Positions 33,712 to 41,801 of a stretch of DNA of 64,000 nucleotides are shown piece by piece. Position numbers and translations under genes: made by a program. The DNA lies in contig DASYGT010000047.1 in the NCBI GenBank assembly GCA_035999365.1, positions 53,813-117,812 on the forward strand, given 5' to 3'. Position 1 is the first letter of the stretch, and the number at the start of each line of letters is the position of its first letter. Below the pieces are notes generated by a model. That model saw only the letters and a program-made list of their open reading frames with translations. It made no database searches and had not been told where the DNA came from. Origin of the DNA: DASYGT01 sp035999365. GTDB taxonomy: Bacteria; Actinomycetota; Actinomycetes; Mycobacteriales; Jatrophihabitantaceae.

Positions 33712-35154
33712 TCAGCCGCCGTACACGGTCCGTGCGCCGTCGGAGTCCTTGGCCAGCCGCTTGTTCAGGTGCAGCCCCTCCATCGCGAACTCGAGCGCAG
33801 CGGCGGCCAATCCCACCGCCGTCGGCCCTTCGCCGATGCCGTCGGGTTCGAGCCGGTCGAGCAGGGCCGAGAGCACGGGCACGGGTCCGATCTGTTCGAG
33901 CAGCGACTCGGCGCTCGCTGTGTCGCCGCTCAGGACGGTCAGCCCGCCGTCGAACTTCTCCTGCAGGGGTCGCAGATCCAGCCCGGCCAGATGCCCACGG
34001 TAGGTCTCGGCGATCGCGCGGCGCAGCAGGTGTTCGAGCACGTCGAACTCACGCCCCTCGTCGGCATCGTCGAACTCGACCTTGCCGCGGGAGGCGGGTA
34101 TGACGCTCGGTAGGTCGGCGACGCGCGCCACCGCAACCGGCTCGGCGTTGATGGCAGCGCGTCGGACGGCGGAGGCTGCGACCGTCTCGACGGCGGCGAT
34201 CGCGAAGCGCGCCGACACTCCCGAGCGCTGGTCGACCTGGGGTGCGTCGCGCACCCCGCGGGCGAAGCGGGCAACGATCTCGAGCAGGTGGGCGGGCACG
34301 ACCGGGGCACCGTGCGCGGTGGGCTCCGGCGAGTCGTCCGACCAGAGCACAGCCGCTTCCTGCGCGATGAGCATGAGCTCATCGGCGAGTTCGAGCGGGT
34401 AGTGGGTGCGCACCTCGGCGCCGAACCGGTCCTTCAACGGGGTGATGATCCGGCCGCGGTTGGTGTAGTCCTCAGGATTCGCGCTCGCGACGAGCAGCAG
34501 GTCGAGCGGCAACCGCAACTGGTAGCCGCGTACCTGGATGTCGCGCTCCTCGAGAACGTTCAGCAGGGCGACCTGGATCCGCTCGGCAAGATCGGGCAAC
34601 TCGTTCACCGCGACGATGCCTCGGTTCGTGCGCGGGACGAGGCCGTAGTGAATGGTTTCCGGGTCGCCCAGCGTGCGGCCTTGGGCGACCTTGATCGGGT
34701 CGACATCGCCGATGAGGTCGCCGACGGAGGTGTCGGGTGTGGCGAGCTTCTCGCCGTACCGCTCGCTGCGGTGCTTCCATGCGATCGGGGTCAGTTCGCC
34801 GTCGTTCGCAACGAGTCCTATGCAGCGCGTGCAGGTCGGTGCGTACGGATGGTCGTTGATCTCGCACCCGGTGATGACCGGAGTCCACTCGTCGAGCAGG
34901 CCGACAATCGTCCTGATCAATCGGGTCTTGCCCTGGCCGCGTTCGCCGAGCAGCACGATGTCGTGGCCGGCCAGGAGGGCTCGCTCGACCTCCGGGACAA
35001 CTGTGTCATCGAATCCGACGATGCCGGGAAGGCTGGGCTCTCCGGCGGCGAGGCGGGCGATGAGGTTCTGGCGGATCTCGGCCTTCACCCCGCGGTGCAC
35101 GTGTCCGGACGAGCGAAGTTCGGCGATGGACGCGATCGTGGGAGCGGCAGTCAC
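33712..35154 (-). CDS. Magnesium chelatase subunit I-like AAA+ ATPase
   Basis: 480-aa AAA+ protein resembling Rv0958. Walker A is LLGERGQGKTRLIR (about 70); a cysteine-containing insert CTRCIGL follows; Walker B/sensor region includes GIVAVNELPDL and LLVASANPEDYTNRG. A C-terminal lid domain covers about 280-470. No bacteriochlorophyll genes are nearby, so it is a MoxR-type chaperone working with the VWA protein rather than a pigment enzyme. GTG start; first gene of the pair. Confidence 0.86.
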   Translation of the reverse strand: MTAAPTIASIAELRSSGHVHRGVKAEIRQNLIARLAAGEPSLPGIVGFDDTVVPEVERALLAGHDIVLLGERGQGKTRLIRTIVGLLDEWTPVITGCEINDHPYAPTCTRCIGLVANDGELTPIAWKHRSERYGEKLATPDTSVGDLIGDVDPIKVAQGRTLGDPETIHYGLVPRTNRGIVAVNELPDLAERIQVALLNVLEERDIQVRGYQLRLPLDLLLVASANPEDYTNRGRIITPLKDRFGAEVRTHYPLELADELMLIAQEAAVLWSDDSPEPTAHGAPVVPAHLLEIVARFARGVRDAPQVDQRSGVSARFAIAAVETVAASAVRRAAINAEPVAVARVADLPSVIPASRGKVEFDDADEGREFDVLEHLLRRAIAETYRGHLAGLDLRPLQEKFDGGLTVLSGDTASAESLLEQIGPVPVLSALLDRLEPDGIGEGPTAVGLAAAALEFAMEGLHLNKRLAKDSDGARTVYGG

Positions 35155-35241
35155 CTGCTCGACGCTACGTCCCGATCCCGGTGTTCGCCACGTCGTTGTC
35201 GGTCCGTTGGTCCGCGCCGATGGCTGCGATCGGCACGGCCG

Positions 35242-35967
35242 TCAGTACTGCAGGAAGATATCCATCGCGGCCTTGACCAGCGCCGGGTCGTTGTTCTGCG
35301 TCGTTCCGGTGAGGTACCACGCATCCCAGATCTCGACGGTGGAGTCCTGGCCGAAGCATGCGAACGCCTCGCTGGCCGGGATCGCGGTCGGGCCGCTCGG
35401 CAGCCGGTAACCGTCGCGCAGCAGGTCGGTGATGCTGCCGGTGTTGTTCGCGAGGATGAGCTTCTTGAATGCCGCCGAGTCACGGTACGGATCGACGCCC
35501 GGTGCCCCTGGGGTCTGGATCGTCAGCGTGCTTTGGGCGAAGCCTGCGGTCCGGCCCTTGAACGTGAGCGTGCCGAGGATCCGATTGAGGCCGTTGTAGC
35601 AGGGGTGTGCGGCGAGGAATGCGATTACGGGCCGACCGTACGCATGGCCGACACATGTCTTGTCGTTGACCTGCTGCCAGATCGCGATCTTGTAGACGAT
35701 GCCGTCGGTGGACGTCACCGTCGCGGTCCGGATCGGTGTGCGAGGTGCCGGCACGATCTTCGCGCCGGGAGAGCTCGAGGCGGAAGTCGTCGGTACCTGC
35801 GCGCTCGACGACGCAGACGTGCTCGAGGTCGTGGTCGTGTTCGACGTCGTGATCGTCAGCTTCTGCCCGGAGCCTGATGTCGTGGAGGAACAGCTGGTCA
35901 GGATCACCAGTACCGACGTCATGGCAGCTGTTGCCGCGAGCACGGGTCCACGTCCCTGGGCGCGCAT
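35242..35967 (-). CDS. Secreted lipoprotein with Ser/Thr-rich linker
   Basis: 241-aa protein. A signal peptide ends in lipobox LTSC (Cys about 26), followed by a Ser/Thr/Ala-rich linker of about 45 residues, then a globular domain from about residue 75. That domain contains DGIVYKIAIWQQVNDKTC, GRPVIAFLAAHPCYNG and a C-terminal DPALVKAAMDIFLQY; conserved-looking cysteines could form disulfides. It resembles actinobacterial hypothetical lipoproteins with no assigned function. Divergent from the Lrp gene by 25 bp, which may control both. Confidence 0.75.
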   Translation of the reverse strand: MRAQGRGPVLAATAAMTSVLVILTSCSSTTSGSGQKLTITTSNTTTTSSTSASSSAQVPTTSASSSPGAKIVPAPRTPIRTATVTSTDGIVYKIAIWQQVNDKTCVGHAYGRPVIAFLAAHPCYNGLNRILGTLTFKGRTAGFAQSTLTIQTPGAPGVDPYRDSAAFKKLILANNTGSITDLLRDGYRLPSGPTAIPASEAFACFGQDSTVEIWDAWYLTGTTQNNDPALVKAAMDIFLQY

Positions 35968-35992
35968 GGCCAGATCATGCCAGGCTGCAGGC

Positions 35993-36466
35993 ATGGCAAA
36001 GGCTCCGACCGACGTCCTGGACGAGCTCGACGCACGACTGTTGCGTGAGCTGGACGCGGCGCCGCGTGTCGGCGTGCTCGAATTGTCGCGTCGTCTGGGC
36101 GTCGCGCGTGCGACCGTGCAGGCTCGCCTGGACCGTTTGGTGAGCCGCGGGATCATCGCCACCTTCGCGCCGACGCTCGATCCTGTGGCGCTGGGGTTCC
36201 AGGTCACGGCCTTCGCCACCCTCGAGATCCGGCAGGGTCGTGGCGCGCAGGTGCTCGACCACCTGCAGCAGATCGCCGAGGTGCTCGAGGTGCACACCAT
36301 CACCGGTCAGGGCGACATGTTGTGCCGTTTGGTGGCGCGTTCCAACGACGATCTGCAGCAGGTGCTGAACCGGGTCACCGAGTTCGAGCAGATCGTGCGC
36401 ACGTCGACCGTCATCGCTCTGTCGAACCCGATATCGCACCGGGTGCTGCCGCTGGTGAGCCCTTGA
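35993..36466 (+). CDS. Lrp/AsnC family transcriptional regulator
   Basis: 157-aa regulator: N-terminal HTH (LDELDARLLRELDAAPR, then VGVLELSRRLGVARATVQAR) and C-terminal RAM/AsnC ligand domain from about 65 (FATLEIRQG, HTITGQGDMLCRLVARSNDD). Proteins of this family sense amino acids and form octamers. Start ATG 35993. The 25-bp spacing to the divergent lipoprotein gene makes that gene a possible target. Confidence 0.9.
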   Translation: MAKAPTDVLDELDARLLRELDAAPRVGVLELSRRLGVARATVQARLDRLVSRGIIATFAPTLDPVALGFQVTAFATLEIRQGRGAQVLDHLQQIAEVLEVHTITGQGDMLCRLVARSNDDLQQVLNRVTEFEQIVRTSTVIALSNPISHRVLPLVSP

Positions 36467-36484
36467 GCCGCAATACGGCCGGCG

Positions 36485-36982
36485 TCAGCCGACGAACGGC
36501 TTCGCCGACACCAGCGTGATCTTCATGGTCTTGCCGGTAGGGGTTCTGTATTCGACGGTGTCGCCCTCCCGGGCGCCCGTCAGCGCCACCCCGATCGGCG
36601 ACGCGCCGGAGTAGACCTCTACGTCGGTGGACCCGGCCGCCTCGCGGGAGCCGATGAGGAAGCGTTCGATCTCGTCGTCACCCTCGAAGCGGACCTCTAC
36701 TACGGTGCCCGGTCCGGCGACTCCGTCGTCGCTCGGCGCCTCTCCGACCTTGGCCTCGCGGAGCAGCGTCTGCAACTGCAGGATGCGTCCCTCCTGCTTG
36801 GCCTGCTCCTCGCGCGCAGCGTGATACCCGCCGTTTTCGCGGAGGTCGCCTTCCTCGCGCCGGTCGTTGATCTCCTTGGCCATCACCGGCCGGTTGGTGA
36901 TCAGGTCGTCCAGCTCTCGCGACAGGCGCTCGTAGGCCTCCTGGGTCAGCCAGGTGACTGGGACGTCGTCGGACGTGGACAC
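36485..36982 (-). CDS. greA: Transcription elongation factor GreA
   Basis: Rescues backtracked RNA polymerase by stimulating transcript cleavage. 165 aa: N-terminal antiparallel coiled coil (about 12-80) with the acidic tip EEGDLRENGGYHAAREEQ that places Mg2+ in the active site, and a C-terminal FKBP-like globular domain with SPIGVALTGAREGD. GTG start preceded by GGAG. The greA-mca neighbourhood matches Rv1080c-Rv1082; the small gene between them in mycobacteria is not seen. Confidence 0.95.
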   Translation of the reverse strand: MSTSDDVPVTWLTQEAYERLSRELDDLITNRPVMAKEINDRREEGDLRENGGYHAAREEQAKQEGRILQLQTLLREAKVGEAPSDDGVAGPGTVVEVRFEGDDEIERFLIGSREAAGSTDVEVYSGASPIGVALTGAREGDTVEYRTPTGKTMKITLVSAKPFVG

Positions 36983-37155
36983 AGGAATACTCCAGCTCGT
37001 CGGGAAGGTTTTCCGGACAGTGAACGAAGCGTCGAACGTAACACCGGGCGGCAGTCGGGGGCCAAACGCATTGACTTCCGGCGGCCGCGGTCCGGCAATG
37101 TCGGGCCATCAGCGACAATGGAGTGTGTGAGCGTGCGATCAGTCCGGAGTGTCCG

Positions 37156-38055
37156 ATGATTCCCGAATCGAGCGCGGAAACCCTACGGCTCATGGCAGTG
37201 CACGCCCATCCCGACGACGAATCGAGCAAGGGCGCCGCGACCATGGCGCGCTACGTCGACGAGGGTGTCGACGTGCTGGTCGTCACGTGCACCGGCGGCG
37301 AGCGCGGCAGCATCCTGAATCCGGCGCTGCAGGACCGTCCAGAGATCGAAGCCAATATCGCCGATATCCGCCGCGGCGAGATGGACCGCGCCCGCGCGAT
37401 TCTCGGCGTCCACCAGAGCTGGCTCGGCTTTGTCGACTCGGGGCTGCCCGAGGGGGACCCCCTACCGCCGCTGCCGGACGGCTGCTTCGCCCTGACGTCG
37501 ATCGAGGAGGGCGCGCGCCGTCTGGTTGCCGAGATCCGCCGATTCCGCCCGCACGTCATCACCACCTATGACGAGTTCGGCGGCTATCCCCACCCCGATC
37601 ACATCCGCACGCACGAGATCACGGTTGCTGCATTCGACGCGGCGCCGGACCCCGAGGCGTTCCCGGACGCCGGCGAGCCGTGGCAGCCGCTGAAGCTCTA
37701 CTACGACGTCGGATTCAGCGGCCCGAAAATGGAGGCGCTGCACGACGCGATGGTGGCGCAGGGGCTCGAGTCCCCGTTCGAGGAGTGGCGGTCGCGGCGC
37801 GCCCAATGGCCCGAGCGCCGCCCGCCGAACATCACTACTCGGATCGACGTCGCCGACTGGTTCCCGCGCCGCGACGCCGCGCTACTCGCCCATGCGACCC
37901 AGGTCGATCCGAACGGCTGGTTCTTCTCGATCCCACTGGATCTGCAGCGGCGGGTGTGGCCCACCGAAGACTTCGAACTGGTCCGCTCGTTGGTCGATTC
38001 GCCAGTGCCTGAGGATGATCTGTTCGCCGGCGTTCGCGAAAAGGTAGCCACGTGA
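37156..38055 (+). CDS. mca: Mycothiol S-conjugate amidase
   Basis: Zinc metallo-amidase cleaving mycothiol S-conjugates to a mercapturic acid plus GlcN-inositol, a detoxification step specific to actinobacteria. The 299-aa LmbE-fold protein has zinc ligands in AHPDDE (about 16-21) and the late His in GGYPHPDHIRTH, with TCTGGERGSILNP and IRRGEMDRARAILGV typical of Mca rather than MshB. GGAG lies 7 nt before ATG 37156. The following small membrane gene overlaps it. Confidence 0.93.
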   Translation: MIPESSAETLRLMAVHAHPDDESSKGAATMARYVDEGVDVLVVTCTGGERGSILNPALQDRPEIEANIADIRRGEMDRARAILGVHQSWLGFVDSGLPEGDPLPPLPDGCFALTSIEEGARRLVAEIRRFRPHVITTYDEFGGYPHPDHIRTHEITVAAFDAAPDPEAFPDAGEPWQPLKLYYDVGFSGPKMEALHDAMVAQGLESPFEEWRSRRAQWPERRPPNITTRIDVADWFPRRDAALLAHATQVDPNGWFFSIPLDLQRRVWPTEDFELVRSLVDSPVPEDDLFAGVREKVAT

Positions 38056-38300
38056 TGCCGTTGGCCCTCGTCCTCGCCGACGAGAGCAAGAAATCCGGTC
38101 CGATCGGGCTCGTGGTGATCCTCGTCCTCTGCGTCGCCTGCTACTTCCTGTTCAAGTCGATGTCGCGACACATGCGCAAGGTGCGCGAGGAATTCCCGCC
38201 CGGCGCGAGCGGCCCATCGGCGCCGAGCGGAGAAGCGGGGCGCTCAGCGCCACCGGCGCCACCGGTACCACCGGCGGCTGACGCAGCCCCGCCGGACTAG
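38052..38300 (+). CDS. Small single-pass membrane protein (Rv1083-like)
   Basis: 82-aa protein with a single transmembrane helix (about 17-35), then a basic segment (SMSRHMRKVREEF) and a Pro/Ala-rich tail. GTG 38052 overlaps the mca stop (GTGA); ATG 38055 immediately follows it. The position after mca matches Rv1083. Function unknown; co-expression with mca is likely. Confidence 0.8.
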   Translation: MMPLALVLADESKKSGPIGLVVILVLCVACYFLFKSMSRHMRKVREEFPPGASGPSAPSGEAGRSAPPAPPVPPAADAAPPD

Positions 38301-38301
38301 C

Positions 38302-39411
38302 GTGAAGCTGTCCCGCGCTCAGGTGATCGCTTACCGGGTGGCGGCCCAGGGGCTGCACCGGCAGGGTTCGGAAGCACGCGGCCTCGCCGTGCTCGACATC
38401 GGTGTGCAGGATTCCGGCAGCGACGGTGCGCGCCTGGCGTTGGACGCCCGCCTGAAGGCAACCCCGCCGGCCGACGGCATCGGGCCGGGCAAGCCGCTCG
38501 CGCTGGCATGGTCGCTGCGCGGCGCGCCCCACGTGCACCGCCGTCGCGATCTCGATTCCCTGGCGGCCGCTCTGTGGCCGCTGTCGGAGGCCGATGCGAC
38601 GGGAAGGCTCAACGAGACGGGTCCGAGCGTCGCGCGCGCGGGCATCGCCGCTCTCGACCAGTACGCAATCGCCGTCGACGCGATGCGAGCGGTCGTGACG
38701 GCCCCGATGGGCAAGGGTGCAGCGAGCACAGCAGTCACGAAGCGCATCCCGCCGCAGATGCGGCGCAACTGCCGGGTCTGCAAGGCCCACCACATCTCCG
38801 ACTCCGCGATGCGGCCGGCGGCGCTCGGCGCCGGTCTGGAGCTCGAACCGGGTACATCGCCACCGGTGTTGTTGCCCCGATCGAAGGCCCGCGCGGCCAC
38901 CGGTCCTGATGTTGCCGCCATGCGGAAGTTGATCATCGCGTATCTGCGCCTGCTCGGCCCGGCCACTTCGGGCGATGTCGCAGGCTACTTCGACGCGCGG
39001 AGGGCGGACATCGAGCAGATATGGCCGGCGAAGCTCGTCGAGGTCACCGTCGACGGGCGCACGTCGTGGCTGCCCGCGGCCGTTGTGGACGAGGTGCGCT
39101 CGGCGCAGCCAGCCGATGTCGTGCGCCTGCTCGGCCCATTCGATCCGTACCTGCAGGCGCGAGATCGCCACCTGATCGTTCCGGACGTCTCGGTGCACAA
39201 GGCCCTGTGGCCCGTGCTGGGCCGCCCAGGCGTCATATTCGCCGACGGCGAAGCCGTCGGAACGTGGCGCACCAAGGCTGCGGGCCCGACGCTCACCATC
39301 ACTGTGCAGGAATTCGTGCCGTTACCGCCCTCGGTACGCGCGCGCATCGACGACGAGGCCGAGCGGGTCGCCGGCGTGCGCGGCGCGACGGAGGTACGCG
39401 TCAGGGGCTGA
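38302..39411 (+). CDS. Winged-helix DNA-binding domain protein (HTH_42, YcaQ/AlkX-like)
   Basis: 369-aa protein of the AlkX/YcaQ superfamily (DNA glycosylases and relatives with tandem winged helices). N-terminal LSRAQVIAYRVAAQGL, the LAWSLRGAPHVHRRRDLD motif with conserved His, then RLLGPFDPYLQARDRHLIVPD and the C-terminal GEAVGTWRTK. The actinobacterial branch has no proven glycosylase activity. GTG start one base after the preceding stop. Its 3' end overlaps the convergent phosphoesterase gene by 11 nt. Confidence 0.85.
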   Translation: MKLSRAQVIAYRVAAQGLHRQGSEARGLAVLDIGVQDSGSDGARLALDARLKATPPADGIGPGKPLALAWSLRGAPHVHRRRDLDSLAAALWPLSEADATGRLNETGPSVARAGIAALDQYAIAVDAMRAVVTAPMGKGAASTAVTKRIPPQMRRNCRVCKAHHISDSAMRPAALGAGLELEPGTSPPVLLPRSKARAATGPDVAAMRKLIIAYLRLLGPATSGDVAGYFDARRADIEQIWPAKLVEVTVDGRTSWLPAAVVDEVRSAQPADVVRLLGPFDPYLQARDRHLIVPDVSVHKALWPVLGRPGVIFADGEAVGTWRTKAAGPTLTITVQEFVPLPPSVRARIDDEAERVAGVRGATEVRVRG

Positions 39412-41275
39412 CGGCGAACGGCGCCTTGACGAGCAGTTCGACGTTGCGGTCGCTGATGGCCCCGCGCTTTCCGTCGACCGATGTTGTCTCGGCGTCGCGC
39501 TGCGGGTCGTTGACGCCGAGCTCGCGCGACAGTGCGGCCAGCTGGAGGGGGGTCGTCGGGTGCGCCGGCCAGCTGTCGGCCGCCGCATGATCGATCAACG
39601 TGCCGAAGATCGACAATGTGCCGTCGCCGTTGTTGACGAGCTCGACGATGCGGGCCTGCTGCGGCCAGTCCACGTGTGAGGCGGTGTTCACCTCCCAGAA
39701 CCCGCCACCGCCCGCCACCGTTGCCGGACGCGAGTGGGCGGTCACGGTATTGCGGTGGGTGTGGCCGTTCACCCACAGGACGACGTTCGGGTACTGCAGT
39801 AGCAGTGCCGCGACCTTGTCGCCGGTCACGCGTCCTGGGCCGACTGTGTTGTCCATCGTGGCCACGGTGTGGTGGCTGAAGATCACGATCAACTTGTCGG
39901 TGCCGCTGCCGGTGACCCAGTTGCCGGAGGCGTCCAGGTGGTGAGAGCTGTTGGCCTTCAGTTCGTTCTGCAGCCACTGGAACTGGGTCGGGTCGAGCGA
40001 GCCGTTGTCGATGCCGTACTGGTCGCAGGTGTCCATCGAAATGCAGTGCACGCCGGGCACCGGATCGAAGGTGTAGTACGCGGTGCTGTTGTCGAGATTG
40101 GTCTGCGTGTAGCCGTGGCCCACCGGTCCGGGGGTCAGATTGGTCTTGAACTGTTCGGCGACGGTCTGCCGGCGGGTGAGCAACCGCCGGTTGCGGTCGG
40201 CCGTGACGACCTTGGCCGGGCCACCGCGGATCAACGACAGGAACGTCTTCGCGTCGCCGGCCTCGAACGCGGCGACGATGGCGTTGACGTCATAGTCCTT
40301 GGGCAGGCCGGTGATCTTGACCGCCCCGACGGCGACCGGATCGAAGACTCCGAGGACGTCCGGGACGTTGCCCTGCACGAGCCCGTCGTGGTTGCCGAAG
40401 CAGTTGTACCAAGGAACGTTCAGGCCGGTGGCGGCGAACGCCGCACGGCAGGCGTTGAGCAATCCGGGCGCAGTCGGGAATCCGAACGTGCCTCGGTAGT
40501 TATCGATCTTGCCCAGCAGCGGAGTGCCGTTCGGGTGCCAGTAGGCGACGTCGCGATCGTCCGGACCCCCGATGCCTTCCCACCTCGTGAGGTTTCCGGA
40601 GTCGGGGCGTACCGACTGGTGGCCGTCGAGCAGGTCGATCTGCCAGCGAACCTCGTTGTACTGGGTGTTGTCGGCGTTGTCGCCCGTGCTGATCGCGAAG
40701 TCGATCGGCCGGCCGGTGACCGGGCCTCCGGCCAGCGCGTTGATCGCCTGCACCATTGCTTCGGCAACCTGGGCGGTAAGCATCTCGTTCGGCCGGTACG
40801 CGCTCTGGAACGGAAGGCTGGACGCCCCCGGGGAGCCGGGATCGTCGAGGCGGTCCAGGAATTCGACGCGCGCGGGGGATTGGGCGTCGATGATGTGCAT
40901 GTCGGTGAGCTGGGCCAGCGTCACGATCGGGCTGCGGGAACCGCTGCCCCGAGTGGCGTCGCCGATCAGGTCGGCGCGCAGCAGGCTGGGCTCGCCGGGG
41001 CCGTCGACCACCTTGCGGTAGCCCTTCACCCCCGGTGTGTCGTGCAGCAGGGTCTTGGCCAGCGTGGTCCCGGCCGTCGCGACCGGATAGGCGGGGCCCG
41101 GAGGTGGCGTAGCGGTGGCTGTCGACGTCTCGGTCATGATCGCGCCGGCGGCGGCCACCCCGGCTGCGGTGGCGCCCATCCCGAGCAATTGCCGCCGGCT
41201 GACGCCCGGATGCGCGGCCGCTGGCGGTGCCGGGTGGGCGGTGCTGTCTTGCGTCCGTGTTCGGTGCTTGCCCAC
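39401..41275 (-). CDS. Tat-exported metallophosphoesterase (TIGR03767-like)
   Basis: 624-aa secreted phosphoesterase. The twin-arginine signal SRRQLLGMGATAAGVAAAGA lies at about 27-46. Calcineurin-type motifs are LTDMHI (DxH), STGDNADN (GDxxD), YNCFGNHDG (GNHD), VIFSHHTV and VNGHTHRN (GHxH), in correct order. It resembles the PPA1498/TIGR03767 family of actinobacteria; substrate unknown, possibly scavenging phosphate outside the cell. GTG 41275 has GGGAG upstream; the frame stays open well beyond it but without coding signals. Confidence 0.88.
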   Translation of the reverse strand: MGKHRTRTQDSTAHPAPPAAAHPGVSRRQLLGMGATAAGVAAAGAIMTETSTATATPPPGPAYPVATAGTTLAKTLLHDTPGVKGYRKVVDGPGEPSLLRADLIGDATRGSGSRSPIVTLAQLTDMHIIDAQSPARVEFLDRLDDPGSPGASSLPFQSAYRPNEMLTAQVAEAMVQAINALAGGPVTGRPIDFAISTGDNADNTQYNEVRWQIDLLDGHQSVRPDSGNLTRWEGIGGPDDRDVAYWHPNGTPLLGKIDNYRGTFGFPTAPGLLNACRAAFAATGLNVPWYNCFGNHDGLVQGNVPDVLGVFDPVAVGAVKITGLPKDYDVNAIVAAFEAGDAKTFLSLIRGGPAKVVTADRNRRLLTRRQTVAEQFKTNLTPGPVGHGYTQTNLDNSTAYYTFDPVPGVHCISMDTCDQYGIDNGSLDPTQFQWLQNELKANSSHHLDASGNWVTGSGTDKLIVIFSHHTVATMDNTVGPGRVTGDKVAALLLQYPNVVLWVNGHTHRNTVTAHSRPATVAGGGGFWEVNTASHVDWPQQARIVELVNNGDGTLSIFGTLIDHAAADSWPAHPTTPLQLAALSRELGVNDPQRDAETTSVDGKRGAISDRNVELLVKAPFAVSP

Positions 41276-41357
41276 TGCTGCTCCCTTGCCGCCGGTCTGC
41301 GTTCCGGGGCAGCCTGGCACGTGACCCGGGTCACCGCCACCCGGCGCGACCGGGTGG

Positions 41358-41801
41358 TCAGTCGAGGGGCGGCCGCGCCCGACCCGACTTGATCTGTCCG
41401 CGCCGTCGCTTCGCGTCGAGTCGGCGTTGCTTGGCGGCCTTCGACGGCCGTGTCGGGCGCCGGGCGGGCGGCGGTGGCGCCAGCGCGTCAGTGACCAGGT
41501 TGGCGAGGCGAGCTCGCGCCGCATTGCGGTTGAGCAGCTGCGAGCGATGTTCGGACGCGGTGATCGTGAGCATGCCGTCGACGAGGCGCTCGGCCAGGCG
41601 GTCGAGTAGCTGCGCGCGCTGGGAATCGCTGAGGGCGCCCGATTGCGCAACGTCCCACCGCAATTCCACGCGGCTGTCGGTGGTGTTCACCGACTGGCCA
41701 CCCGGTCCGGACGACCTGCTGAAGCGTTCGACCAGTTCCGCATGGGGCACGAGCAGCCCGTCCGGGAGGCCGCGCCCAGGACGCAGGACCAAGTCGCTCA
41801 C
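41358..41801 (-). CDS. arfB: Peptidyl-tRNA hydrolase ArfB (release-factor-like rescue protein)
   Basis: Releases peptides from ribosomes stalled without a stop codon. 147 aa: the catalytic GGQ is in SGPGGQSVNTTDSRVELRW (residues about 32-50), with a long basic C-terminal tail (RPTRPSKAAKQRRLDAKRRR) that enters the mRNA channel, as in E. coli ArfB/YaeJ. GTG start overlaps the pepP stop (GTGA). No separate ssrA/smpB is in this window. Confidence 0.92.
   Translation of the reverse strand: MSDLVLRPGRGLPDGLLVPHAELVERFSRSSGPGGQSVNTTDSRVELRWDVAQSGALSDSQRAQLLDRLAERLVDGMLTITASEHRSQLLNRNAARARLANLVTDALAPPPPARRPTRPSKAAKQRRLDAKRRRGQIKSGRARPPLD

Noticed and set aside
34288..35877. 529-residue plus-strand frame opposite the AAA+ ATPase and lipoprotein genes
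   Set aside because: No family motifs; the minus-strand genes have Walker A and a lipobox in the same DNA.
39869..41392. 507-residue plus-strand frame opposite the phosphoesterase
   Set aside because: The minus strand shows a Tat signal and all five phosphoesterase motifs, so the plus frame is a shadow.
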